Shown here in pieces: positions 1 to 6,462 of a stretch of DNA of 15,238 nucleotides. The position numbers and the translations under genes are program-made. Origin of the DNA: an uncultured Prevotella sp. (GTDB taxonomy: Bacteria > Bacteroidota > Bacteroidia > Bacteroidales > Bacteroidaceae). The notes under the pieces are model-generated. The model had not been told where the DNA came from and searched no databases. It was given only the letters and a program-made list of their open reading frames with translations. Position 1 is the first letter of the stretch; each line of letters begins with the position of its first letter. Location of the stretch: assembly GCA_900552675.1 (NCBI GenBank), contig USAI01000054.1, positions 1 through 15,238 of the forward strand, read 5' to 3'.

Positions 1-85
1 CAAGTTCTTTCATCTTGCCACCGATTTTCTCAACAACAATAACTCCGATATTGCCAGAACGATGTCTTTTCTTTCTGATAAACAT
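1..85 (-). CDS. Transposase, N-terminal fragment (IS1634/IS4-like), cut by window edge
   Basis: Reading leftwards from an ATG at 83-85 gives 28 codons with no stop before the window edge. The peptide begins MFIRKKRHRSGNIGVIVVEK, a basic start followed by a beta-strand-like run. This is typical of the first residues of IS1634-like (DDE, IS4 superfamily) transposases of Bacteroidota, which commonly begin MFIRKKxNRSG. Only this N-terminus is visible, so catalytic residues cannot be checked. The strong hairpin at 98-128 lies in its leader, between the start codon and the probable end of the element. The family call rests on the N-terminal resemblance only. That this is a mobile-element gene is fairly likely; the exact IS family is less sure. 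Confidence 0.62.
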   Translation of the reverse strand, partial: MFIRKKRHRSGNIGVIVVEKIGGKMKEL

Positions 86-97
86 AGTTAAAAAACC

Positions 98-128
98 TTT
101 TGCGTCACCCAAAATTAGGTGACGCAAA
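98..128. repeat. Perfect inverted repeat in transposase leader
   Basis: TTTGCGTCACC at 98-108 or so and GGTGACGCAAA at 118-128 are perfect 11-bp complements around an 8-nt AT-rich loop. The hairpin lies 13 bp upstream of the transposase start on the minus strand. Hairpins in this position in IS elements often keep the start site closed in read-through transcripts from outside (known for several IS families; inferred here). It could also be part of the element's terminal region, but with one end visible the terminal inverted repeat cannot be defined. Confidence 0.75.
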
Positions 129-189
129 GATGCAAAATATTGTTTATCAATCAGTTAAAAATAAGTGTTTTTTGAGTGACGAAGTCAGG

Positions 190-254
190 AAAAGGACAAC
201 AGAAACAATACATTAAAGGCAATAAGCAAACAATGTTGTTTCTGTTGTCCTTTT
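190..254. repeat. Large palindrome, copy 1 of a dispersed repeat
   Basis: AAAAGGACAACAGAAACAA at 190-208 is perfectly complementary to 236-254, giving a 19-bp stem and a 27-nt loop. The same core (aaaaggacaacagaaacaa) occurs as one arm of another palindrome at 10103-10188, so this is a repeated element of the genome and not a chance stem. It lies in the gene-free stretch between the transposase and the small membrane protein. The right arm is followed by TTTTGTTGTT, so a terminator role on the plus strand is possible. Confidence 0.8.
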
Positions 255-328
255 GTTGTTCATGTTGTCTTATAGGATTGTATTGTATATGGAGAATTAT
301 ATTGTATATGGCCTTCAAACACAACATA

Positions 329-393
329 AAAGGCGACCCTTTCTTATTTTCTCCTTATTATTTTTAAAGTGAGAAAAAGAAAGGGTCGCCTTT
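329..393. terminator. Bidirectional terminator-like hairpin
   Basis: AAAGGCGACCCTTTCTT at 329-345 pairs perfectly over 17 bp with 377-393, with a 31-nt AT-rich loop that may extend the stem imperfectly. The stem is GC-rich in its middle and flanked by A or T runs on both sides. It lies about 85 bp beyond the stop of the minus-strand small membrane protein and is the natural end for that transcript. The rest of the gap, 394-478, shows nothing I can name. Confidence 0.7.
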
Positions 394-478
394 ATTTAAC
401 TCAAATCGGTCGTTAGCAGTTATAAAAACCTACATAAAACGGCCTTAACGGATCGTTTTGGGGTTAATGATGTCGTCT

Positions 479-664
479 TTATTCGTTGCTAAGAATAGCC
501 CACACAAGGAAGGCAATGATAGCAATGCATAAGAAACACATCAGCTGAAACAATGCTTTTGATAGCATTTGTCGGCGCTTTTTGCTACGTAGCGCCTCTT
601 GCTTTATCAGTTCGGCATCGTCCATCTGATGATTGCTGCGACGGTGATGATGATGTCCTAACAT
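479..664 (-). CDS. Small single-pass membrane protein, function unknown
   Basis: A 61-residue protein. Residues 1-13 are His/Arg-rich (MLGHHHHRRSNH), 14-37 are charged and helical with a Lys/Arg cluster (KKRR) just before the membrane, and about 38-58 form one hydrophobic segment (ALFQLMCFLCIAIIAFLVWA). The positive charges before the segment predict an N-in topology. It lies 104 bp downstream of the porin on the same strand and may share its transcript. Its leader holds a 17-bp tandem duplication directly before the ATG. I do not recognise a family. Support for it being real is the clear topology, position, and terminator downstream; the competing plus-strand frame at 553-741 looks like an antisense shadow. 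Confidence 0.62.
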   Translation of the reverse strand: MLGHHHHRRSNHQMDDAELIKQEALRSKKRRQMLSKALFQLMCFLCIAIIAFLVWAILSNE

Positions 665-698
665 ATTGGTTCTTTGCTTTTATTGGTTCTTTGCTTTT
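665..698. repeat. 17-bp tandem duplication abutting a start codon
   Basis: ATTGGTTCTTTGCTTTT occurs twice head to tail (665-681 and 682-698). Read on the minus strand, the two copies end directly at the ATG of the small membrane protein (664), so the duplication lies in its ribosome-binding region and leader. Confidence 0.85.
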
Positions 699-768
699 AT
701 TAGTTTTTGGGGTGTATCGTCGTTATAATTATAAGGTATAAGATGGGGCGTTTTGGGAAAGATTCATA

Positions 769-1938
769 TCAGAAGCGCACGTCTACCTGTACGTCTACCA
801 TGTTATACGAGTGCTTCTTCAGCGAACGGTCGTTCACAAAGGCGTACTCAAGGTTCAGCTTGATATTTTTGCCGAAGCAGTAATCGGCACCCAGTTCATA
901 CTGTGTTTTCGATGTGCTCCATTCGGCGCGTGGACGATACATATCGTAGCGGCCCTTTATATGAATCTTGTTCTTCTGCACAGGGGCAATGAGCAGTGCA
1001 TACAAACCATCGGCCTTGTCGCCAGCAGCTGTGTTTACGGTGCAGTCTTTATTGTTCTCGTCTTTCTGATAGGTGGTCTTGAAACCGTAGCCCTGACTGT
1101 GGATGTATTCAGAGCGGAAGGTCCAGTCGTCTTTCACATATTCAGCACTAAAGGCGTAGCGATTGCGTGAGAGCGAGCGTGTGCCCGTAATGTTTTTTAC
1201 CTCGCCGTTTACCACCTCGGTGCCAATGATACCTGTGCGTGCATACGAGCCTGTCCATCCGAAGGCACCAATGCGCATGCCTTTAACAGGCATCACCCAT
1301 AGGCCACCAATATAGTCTTTCTTCTGGTCAACATCTTTCACGTTGATGCCCTGACCATTGAATACGCCTACCTGGTAGTGCAACAGTGCGCGACCATTGG
1401 CGTTAGGAAACAGGTCGCCTTGCAACTGTATACCTATGTCGCGGCCGTTGCTTGAGTGTTCGCCAGTTCTATCGCTGAAGCCCGACAGCTTTGTTACGTT
1501 TTGTGCGTAGCCCATAAAGCCTTGGTCAATGGGGTGCATGGGGTTTTCAAAGGTGAAGGGGCGCTTAAACTGTCCTATCTTCACGTATGCAGCTTTGCAT
1601 TTCTGCCACTCAATGAAGGCGTCTACCAGTCGGGGCGAGCTACCTAAGGTTGAGGTGTTGCCGTTCAACTGCACCTGAGCCTTCCAGTAAAACTCGTTAA
1701 AGAACTTTCCGTCCAGGGCCATACGCACCATGCGCAGGTTGAACGAGTTGTTCTCAGCATTTTTCAGCCCTTTGGCATCATACTTCTGTCCCGAAGCGGT
1801 GTATTGGGTCATCACATATCCGCTGAATTTGATGTCGTTTACCACTTTTATCTTCGGGGCGTTGTCTTGTGCATGAGCTGCTGTGCACAGGCCTGCCAGT
1901 GCCAGCATGCTTGCCAAAACTTTGGTTGTAAGTTTCAT
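769..1938 (-). CDS. Outer-membrane porin, Porin_O_P (OprO/OprP-like) family
   Basis: A 389-residue protein with a classical signal peptide (MKLTTKVLASMLALAGLCTA, cleavage likely after AHA at about 23). The mature chain alternates aromatic and polar residues like a beta-barrel and ends in ...VDVQVDVRF, the C-terminal Phe used for outer-membrane assembly. The N-terminal barrel region (FSGYVMTQYTASG, NLRMVRMALDGKF, FYWKAQVQL, VKIGQFKRPFTFE) fits the phosphate-selective porin O/P family that is widespread in Bacteroidota. The actual substrate cannot be read from the sequence, and phosphate selectivity should not be assumed. It starts 63 bp after the rlmD stop on the same strand, so it may be read through from rlmD or have its own promoter; I see no clear TAnnTTTG box in that gap. 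Confidence 0.88.
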   Translation of the reverse strand: MKLTTKVLASMLALAGLCTAAHAQDNAPKIKVVNDIKFSGYVMTQYTASGQKYDAKGLKNAENNSFNLRMVRMALDGKFFNEFYWKAQVQLNGNTSTLGSSPRLVDAFIEWQKCKAAYVKIGQFKRPFTFENPMHPIDQGFMGYAQNVTKLSGFSDRTGEHSSNGRDIGIQLQGDLFPNANGRALLHYQVGVFNGQGINVKDVDQKKDYIGGLWVMPVKGMRIGAFGWTGSYARTGIIGTEVVNGEVKNITGTRSLSRNRYAFSAEYVKDDWTFRSEYIHSQGYGFKTTYQKDENNKDCTVNTAAGDKADGLYALLIAPVQKNKIHIKGRYDMYRPRAEWSTSKTQYELGADYCFGKNIKLNLEYAFVNDRSLKKHSYNMVDVQVDVRF

Positions 1939-2001
1939 TTCTTTTAGGTTTTATTTGTCTTCTAAATAGGGTGGTGTTCTTATTCTTTCATTGAAGGGGG
2001 C

Positions 2002-3441
2002 TTATTCAGCCTCCTTCACTTTATCGCGACGTTGTAGCAGCACCACATTCTCAACATGCGGTGTGTGGGGGAACATATCAACGGGCTGTACGGCGGCCAC
2101 ACTATATTGAGCGTCCATCAGTTGTAGGTCGCGCGCCTGAGTGGCGGGATTGCAGCTCACGTATACTATGCGGTCGGGGTTAGCACGTAGGATGGTGCTC
2201 ACCACGTCGGGGTGCATACCAGCGCGTGGAGGGTCGGTAATGATAACGTCGGGGTGGCCATGCTGCGCAATAAAGTCGTCGGTCAAAATATCTTTCATAT
2301 CGCCAGCATAGAAGTGCGTATTGTTGATGTGGTTCACCTCCGAGTTTACCTTTGCATCTTCAATAGCCTCAGGCACATATTCGATGCCCACTACCTGACG
2401 GGCGTTGCGCGCCACAAAGTTGGCTATGGTACCTGTGCCCGTGTAAAGGTCGTACACATTTTCGTTGCCTGTGAGCTGTGCAAACTCGCGAGCCACGCTA
2501 TATAAATGGTATGCCTGGTCGGTATTGGTTTGGTAGAAACTCTTGGGGCCTACCTTAAAGCGCAACTCCTCCATGGTTTCATAAATATGGTCGTTGCCTT
2601 TAAATACGCTCAGCTCCAGATCGCCAAAGGTGTCGTTACACTTTTGGTTGTCGACATACATAAGCGAACTGATTTGTGGAAACTTGTCAGCAATGTGTTG
2701 CAACAAGCCTTTGGCACGCGCCTCATCGCCCTCCTCGTCATAATGAAATTGTATCAGCACCATCCATTCGCCCGTGTTCGAGTTGCGAATCATGATGTCG
2801 CGTAGCAAGCCGTGTTGCTGGCGCAGGTCAAAGAAGGTCATGCCTGTAGCAAAGGCATAGTCGCGTATGGCGTTACGAATTTCGTTATGCAAGTTGTCCA
2901 TCAGCCAGCATTTCTCAATGGGCAATATCTTGTCAAAGGCACCCGTGATGTGGAAGCCAATGCCATTCATATTGTCATAAACGGTGCCAGCAGCCACCTG
3001 TTCGCGGGTGAGCCAGCGCTTGTTGCAGCAGCCAAACTCCAGCTTGTTTCTATATTCGCGGGTCTTCACGCTACCCATGATGGGGCGAAATTCGGGCAAC
3101 TCTACCTTGCCAATGCGTGATAGCTGGTCGTGCACCTGTTGCTGTTTAGCTTTCAGCTGCTCTTCATAGGGCAGGTTCTGCCATTTGCAGCCTCCACACA
3201 CGCCAAAGTGCTCACACATAGGCTCTTGACGTATGTCGCTCTTCTTTATAAAACGAATCACTTCTGCCTCACAGTAGTGGTGCTTCTTGCGACGCACTTG
3301 TAGGTCTACCACATCGCCAGGAACGGCAAAGGGTACAAATACTACCATGTCGTCGACGCGAGCCAGGCTCTTGCCTTCAGCGGCAATGCCTGTAATGGTT
3401 ATGTTCTCGAGTATGGGTAATGGTTTCTTCTTTCGTGCCAT
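2002..3441 (-). CDS. rlmD: 23S rRNA (uracil-C5)-methyltransferase, RlmD/RumA type
   Basis: 479 residues. An N-terminal TRAM-like domain (about 8-68) is followed by the iron-sulfur motif CEHFGVCGGC (Cys76, Cys82, Cys85, with a likely fourth Cys later in FGCCNK). The Rossmann SAM site is VYDLYTGTGTIANF, then ITDPPRAGMH. The catalytic-Cys motif YVSCNP has Cys at about 430, and HVEN near the end carries the general-base Glu. This is the complete set for SAM-dependent uracil C5 methylation of 23S rRNA (U1939 in E. coli numbering). TrmA lacks the cluster; RlmC/RlmCD-type specificity cannot be excluded. The frame is open to an ATG at 3495, but that start would lie upstream of the promoter box at 3463-3470. 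MARKKKPLPI at 3441 is therefore preferred. Confidence 0.9.
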   Translation of the reverse strand: MARKKKPLPILENITITGIAAEGKSLARVDDMVVFVPFAVPGDVVDLQVRRKKHHYCEAEVIRFIKKSDIRQEPMCEHFGVCGGCKWQNLPYEEQLKAKQQQVHDQLSRIGKVELPEFRPIMGSVKTREYRNKLEFGCCNKRWLTREQVAAGTVYDNMNGIGFHITGAFDKILPIEKCWLMDNLHNEIRNAIRDYAFATGMTFFDLRQQHGLLRDIMIRNSNTGEWMVLIQFHYDEEGDEARAKGLLQHIADKFPQISSLMYVDNQKCNDTFGDLELSVFKGNDHIYETMEELRFKVGPKSFYQTNTDQAYHLYSVAREFAQLTGNENVYDLYTGTGTIANFVARNARQVVGIEYVPEAIEDAKVNSEVNHINNTHFYAGDMKDILTDDFIAQHGHPDVIITDPPRAGMHPDVVSTILRANPDRIVYVSCNPATQARDLQLMDAQYSVAAVQPVDMFPHTPHVENVVLLQRRDKVKEAE

Positions 3442-3462
3442 TTTTCTTTTGTCAATAATGTG

Positions 3463-3495
3463 CAAAGATAATGCAAACCGAGAGCAGAGATGCAA
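3463..3495 (-). promoter_or_regulatory. Promoter P1 of rlmD
   Basis: On the minus strand a TATCTTTG box (3463-3470) matches the Bacteroidota -7 consensus TAnnTTTG. A TTGC element (3492-3495) lies 21 bp upstream as a -33. It lies about 20 bp before the chosen ATG, which supports the shorter rlmD start. Confidence 0.65.
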
Positions 3496-3535
3496 GCTTG
3501 CTTGTGATCTATGCCGAGGTGCAGCTTATCTTATG

Positions 3536-3543
3536 CAAAGATA
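3536..3543 (-). promoter_or_regulatory. Possible second -7 box upstream of rlmD
   Basis: A second TATCTTTG on the minus strand, 73 bp upstream of P1, inside the divergent rlmD/lysO spacer. No good -33 element is visible at the expected distance, so it may be an auxiliary start or chance. Confidence 0.35.
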
Positions 3544-3626
3544 ATAATATTTGCTGAAACTGAACACTTTAATGTGGAAAATGTTTCTTGTGGTCTTTTC
3601 CTCTCCCTTTTATTTATGCTTTGGCG

Positions 3627-3658
3627 TTTGCCTATCACAACATTTCTTGCTAACTTTG
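3627..3658 (+). promoter_or_regulatory. Promoter of the lysO pair
   Basis: TTTG (3627-3630), a 20-bp spacer and TAACTTTG (3651-3658) form a near-ideal Bacteroidota promoter. Transcription would begin around 3665, leaving a leader of about 120 nt before the lysO ATG. The spacer between this and rlmD holds no gene. Confidence 0.75.
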
Positions 3659-3743
3659 CACCCGTTTTGTGCGAGAAGCAAGATAGCTGTCAAATCCAAA
3701 AAAGGGAGAGAAACTGATCTCTTTGTCAACTGATTAATTTGCT

Positions 3744-3779
3744 AACTCGTCAACTCGTCAACTTGTTAACTCGTCAACT
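3744..3779 (+). repeat. 8-bp tandem repeats in the lysO leader
   Basis: Four head-to-tail octamers, AACTCGTC (3744), AACTCGTC (3752), AACTTGTT (3760) and AACTCGTC (3768), then a partial AACT, end 8 bp before the lysO start codon. The array lies between promoter and ATG, in transcribed untranslated RNA, where copy-number change would alter leader length but not the reading frame. Confidence 0.85.
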
Positions 3780-3786
3780 AAAAAAT

Positions 3787-4065
3787 ATGTTCATCGTAAT
3801 AGCATTTATATTTATAGGTATAGTGGCAGGCCGACTGTTGCGACGCTGGCCTATGGCATGGCTGCAGCATGCGCTCACCGCGTTGGTGTGGGTGCTGCTC
3901 TTTTTGCTGGGCGTTGAGGTAGGAGGTAACGATCAAGTGATTGCTTCGCTACCCACCTTGGGCGTTGAGGCTGCTATTATAGCAGGTTTTGCCACCTTGG
4001 GTAGCTGTGTGCTGGCCATGTTGTTGTGGCTGTATGTTAAACGTAACGGAGGAGCCAAGGCATGA
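3787..4065 (+). CDS. lysO: Lysine exporter LysO, N-terminal half (split gene)
   Basis: 92 residues with about three membrane segments (about 1-18, 25-45 and 57-83) and a basic end (YVKRNGGAKA). It corresponds to the first half of the Lys_export family (E. coli LysO/YbjE, about 299 residues, inner membrane L-lysine exporter). An acidic residue inside the second segment (GVEVGG) is a candidate for the conserved membrane acid of the family. The start at 3787 gives MFIVIAFIFIGIVAGRLLRR. The frame extends up to 3739 only through the tandem-repeat leader, so the longer form is rejected. Its TGA overlaps the ATG of the second half by ATGA, implying coupled translation and a two-subunit exporter. Functional identity is inferred from the C-terminal partner, which matches more strongly. 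Confidence 0.8.
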   Translation: MFIVIAFIFIGIVAGRLLRRWPMAWLQHALTALVWVLLFLLGVEVGGNDQVIASLPTLGVEAAIIAGFATLGSCVLAMLLWLYVKRNGGAKA

Positions 4066-4661
4066 AGGGTAGCCTGATTATTGTTGCCTTCTTTGCGGCT
4101 GGCATACTGTGTGGCCGTGCCGATGTGTTGCCGCAATGGGTGAGCAGTAGCACCGTGAGCATGACGGCCCTGTGTGCCCTGTTGTTGTGTGTGGGCATGG
4201 GCATAGGTAGCAACCCTGATATGAAAAGCGAGTTTCGGTCGCTCAACCCCCGCGTGGCTTTGCTGCCGCTGGCCACCATCTTGGGGTCGTGGGCGGGCGC
4301 TGCCATTGCCTTCTTGATGTTGCAACGCACCATTACCGATTGTCTTGCCATCAGCAGTGGCTTTGCCTACTACTCGTTGTCGAGCATCTTTCTTACCGAA
4401 TATCGTGGTATCGAACTGGGCACTATTGCCCTCGTAGCCAACCTTGTGCGCGAGGCTATCACCCTTTTGGGCACGCCTCTGCTGGCACGCCTCTTTGGGC
4501 CGCTGGCTCCCATCTCGGCGGGTGGCGCCACAACGATGGATACCACGTTGCCCATCATTACGCATACCTGTGGGCAGCGTTTCACCATCCTGGCCATCTT
4601 TCATGGCTTCATCGTCGACTTCTCTGTGCCCTTCCTTGTTACCTTCTGGTGCATGATGTAG
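4062..4661 (+). CDS. lysO: Lysine exporter LysO, C-terminal half (split gene)
   Basis: 199 residues, strongly hydrophobic, about five to six membrane segments. Family motifs shared with the second half of E. coli LysO are SSGFAYYSLSSIFLTE, NLVREAI, GGATTMDTTLPI and a closing IFHGFIVDFSVPFLVTF. The Asp of GATTMD matches the membrane-embedded acid reported as important in E. coli LysO. The protein exports lysine (and toxic analogues) across the cytoplasmic membrane. It is encoded as a separate polypeptide starting on the ATGA overlap with the N-terminal half, so the two must assemble into one transporter. ARG-box-like repeats begin 18 bp after its stop. Confidence 0.88.
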   Translation: MKGSLIIVAFFAAGILCGRADVLPQWVSSSTVSMTALCALLLCVGMGIGSNPDMKSEFRSLNPRVALLPLATILGSWAGAAIAFLMLQRTITDCLAISSGFAYYSLSSIFLTEYRGIELGTIALVANLVREAITLLGTPLLARLFGPLAPISAGGATTMDTTLPIITHTCGQRFTILAIFHGFIVDFSVPFLVTFWCMM

Positions 4662-4678
4662 TAACCTCCACCCCAAAA

Positions 4679-4750
4679 TGTATATTCATGCAAAAACTGA
4701 CGTAAAGTGAATATTTATGCAAAAGCTGGCGAAAAGTGAATATTTATGCA
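4679..4750. promoter_or_regulatory. Three ARG-box-like sites, 29-bp phased
   Basis: TGTATATTCATGCA (4679-4692), TGAATATTTATGCA (4708-4721) and TGAATATTTATGCA (4737-4750) are spaced exactly 29 bp apart. The linkers are also related (aaaactgacgtaaag and aaagctggcgaaaag). The sites resemble the ArgR/AhrC operator (TGAATAAAAATGCA-like half-site pairs). Known ArgR hexamers bind tandem boxes near arg genes. Here the boxes lie downstream of lysO and no arg gene is visible, so the target is unclear. Site identity is inference from motif similarity. Confidence 0.5.
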
Positions 4751-4858
4751 ATTCGGTTCTTTTACATTTCTTAGCATAATATTCTTTAAAAAAGTAACAG
4801 ATTGATGTTAAATCAGATGTCGCTGCTTACGGTTTTTGTTATTGATACCTTTCGTATG

Positions 4859-4946
4859 CGAAACCCTTGGTTTTAGGTCGTGAAACCCTTGGTTTCAGGC
4901 TGCGAAACCCATGGTTTTACGACCTGAAACCAAGGCTTTCAGACCG
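4859..4946. repeat. 22-bp tandem array, four copies
   Basis: Four units start at 4859, 4881, 4903 and 4925, each exactly 22 bp: CGAAACCCTTGGTTTTAGG..., TGAAACCCTTGGTTTCAGG..., CGAAACCCATGGTTTTACG... and TGAAACCAAGGCTTTCAG.... Each unit carries an AAACC-nn-GGTTT-like dyad. Longer pairings exist between units (AGGTCGT at 4876 with ACGACCT at 4919) and with ATGGGTTTC at about 4954. No gene or promoter box is visible in this stretch. The order of dyads suggests a protein-binding array or a structured RNA. Confidence 0.8.
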
Positions 4947-4967
4947 TAATTTGATGGGTTTCTTAAA

Positions 4968-5007
4968 ACACTTCCATTTATGCATAAATATACAGAAATG
5001 GAAGTGT
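4968..5007. terminator. Hairpin terminator with an ARG-box-like loop
   Basis: ACACTTCCATTT (4968-4979) pairs over 12 bp with 4996-5007. TCGTTTTTC follows on the plus strand, a fair intrinsic terminator; on the minus strand a shorter T run (GTGTTTTAAG) makes it possibly bidirectional between lysO and the ATPase. The 16-nt loop contains TGCATAAATATACA (4981-4994), which on the other strand differs from the TGAATATTTATGCA boxes by one base. Confidence 0.7.
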
Positions 5008-5071
5008 CGTTTTTCAATCAATATTAATCAATATTATTGCCCTTTTTGTGGAGCATTGTTCTCTCTTTTTT

Positions 5072-6364
5072 TTAGAAACTATTACTTACTGCGTACAGTG
5101 GGATGTTTGTCATCCATCCTTGCTCTTGGTACGGCGACATTGAGAAACGTAAGGCATGCAACTGTTGATGAGCATCGATAAACGTGCGTAGCGACTTAGA
5201 ACGTAGGTTCTCTTCGGCCTTTACCTCTATCGGAACAATTTCGCCTTTGTGCTGTACCAAGAAGTCAATTTCTAATCGAGCATCGTCTCTACTATAATAA
5301 TAGGTGAAGACGCTCTGCTGACATAGCAACTGTGTGAGCACATAATTCTCGGTAAAAGCGCCCTTACTTTCTGTCATTGCCTTGTTTGAGATAAGCATTT
5401 GGGCTGGTTCCATCTCGCTCAATGCCCCTAACAAACCTACATCTAAGATGAACAACTTGAAGGCATTAAAGTCTTCGTAAAATTTTAGTGGCAATCCCAC
5501 TTCTCTTACTCTTGGTATACGATAGGTTAGGCCCGCGTCAATAAGCCATTGAATGGCCATCTCAAAATCTTTGGCTCGCGCACCACTTCTTACCGCACCA
5601 TATACAAACTTTTTATTTTCTTTGGCTAATTGCGAAGGAATTGATTGCCAAACCATGCTAATGCGTGTAGCTTCATTGGGGCTCACATGCTTCGACATAT
5701 CGCTTCGATAGAGGGTGAGAATGTTGTTTTGCACTTGCCTTACGATATTGGCGTCGTTTGTGGCGATGAAGGTTTTTACGGCTTCGGGCATGCCTCCCAC
5801 AAAATAGTATTCGCGCAATAACTTGGTAAACTTTTCATGAAGCAATGATATGGTTTTCCAGTCTTTCGCTGTTAAGATGTTTTGCATCTGCTCTTCACCC
5901 TTGGCTAATAAAAATTCTTCAAACGACATAGGATAAAGCCGAATGATGTCTACCTTGCCTACTGGGGCCGACTCGCCCTGATGCATGTCCACACCAAGAA
6001 GTGAACCAGCAACAGCAACATGATATTCGGGCGCATTTTCGCAAAAATATTTTAATGCAGAAAGACCTTTATGCAGCTCTTGTATCTCGTCTAATATTAT
6101 GAGGGTCTTGCCAGGAACAATGGGTTGCTTGCTGATGGCACCAATCACCATCAGCACACGTTGCATATCATAATCTTCGGCAAAGATGTGGGCAATCTCC
6201 TGGTTGCCATCACAGTTGATGTAAGCAACGTTTTCATATTCTTGCTTGCCAAATTCTTTAAGGATATACGTCTTGCCTACTTGCCTTGCTCCCGACAAGA
6301 TAAGGGGCTTTCTTAATGGGCTGTTTTTCCAAGCTTTAAGTTGTGCTATAATGGTTCTTTTCAT
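5072..6364 (-). CDS. AAA_14/DUF4143 family ATPase
   Basis: 430 residues. Walker A is GARQVGKT (25-32), Walker B LIILDEIQ (about 88-95), and a sensor-like VAVAGSLLG follows at about 117. The middle (about 185-300) is the helical DUF4143-type region with YFVGGMPEAV. The C-terminal domain has E365-x-D367 and E380-x-K382 (LEIDFLV...IEVKAEE), the arrangement of a PD-(D/E)xK-like nuclease fold. These ATPases are abundant in Bacteroidota and other anaerobes; their function is not established, although links to DNA transactions and toxin-like modules have been discussed. It is transcribed alone from a promoter merged with a 33-bp repeat array. Start chosen at the only suitable ATG, about 60 nt after that promoter. 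Confidence 0.88.
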   Translation of the reverse strand: MKRTIIAQLKAWKNSPLRKPLILSGARQVGKTYILKEFGKQEYENVAYINCDGNQEIAHIFAEDYDMQRVLMVIGAISKQPIVPGKTLIILDEIQELHKGLSALKYFCENAPEYHVAVAGSLLGVDMHQGESAPVGKVDIIRLYPMSFEEFLLAKGEEQMQNILTAKDWKTISLLHEKFTKLLREYYFVGGMPEAVKTFIATNDANIVRQVQNNILTLYRSDMSKHVSPNEATRISMVWQSIPSQLAKENKKFVYGAVRSGARAKDFEMAIQWLIDAGLTYRIPRVREVGLPLKFYEDFNAFKLFILDVGLLGALSEMEPAQMLISNKAMTESKGAFTENYVLTQLLCQQSVFTYYYSRDDARLEIDFLVQHKGEIVPIEVKAEENLRSKSLRTFIDAHQQLHALRFSMSPYQEQGWMTNIPLYAVSNSF

Positions 6365-6430
6365 GCTGCAGACCTTAATAATGTGCTTAATTTGTTGTTA
6401 TACAACATGTTTAATACATGCTCTTCGTTG

Positions 6431-6462
6431 CAAAGATACACTTTTCTACACGAACTTTCAAA
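6431..6462 (-). promoter_or_regulatory. Promoter of the DUF4143 ATPase
   Basis: On the minus strand TTTG (6459-6462), a 20-bp spacer and TATCTTTG (6431-6438) match the Bacteroidota consensus very well. The whole spacer is the first copy of the 33-bp repeat, so the repeat sequence itself supplies the core promoter spacer, and the array continues upstream. Confidence 0.72.

Noticed and set aside
176..367. 63-residue plus-strand frame
   Set aside because: It runs through the palindrome at 190-254 and into the 329-393 terminator stem; composition is that of non-coding AT-rich DNA.
553..741. 62-residue plus-strand frame with hydrophobic stretches
   Set aside because: It is antisense to the small membrane protein and crosses the 17-bp duplication; the minus-strand frame has the more protein-like charge pattern.
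3442..3495. Longer rlmD from the ATG at 3495
   Set aside because: The extra 18 residues cover the -7 promoter box and its spacer; the TRAM-like domain begins after the ATG at 3441.
3739..3786. N-terminal extension of lysO (TTG start, LTRQLVNLLTRQL)
   Set aside because: It translates the octamer leader repeats and has no resemblance to the family; the ATG at 3787 begins the first membrane segment.
3659..3786. Lysine riboswitch in the lysO leader
   Set aside because: The leader is about 120 nt, with no multi-helix core visible; only octamer repeats and a small AGAGA/TCTCT stem are present.
3933..4676. Long minus-strand frame (247 residues) opposite lysO
   Set aside because: Low-complexity, Gln/His/Arg-rich shadow of the lysO coding strand, whose product has clear family motifs.
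4859..4946. CRISPR array
   Set aside because: Units are contiguous 22-mers with no unique spacers and no cas genes nearby; the same holds for 6438-6587 and 10192-10265.
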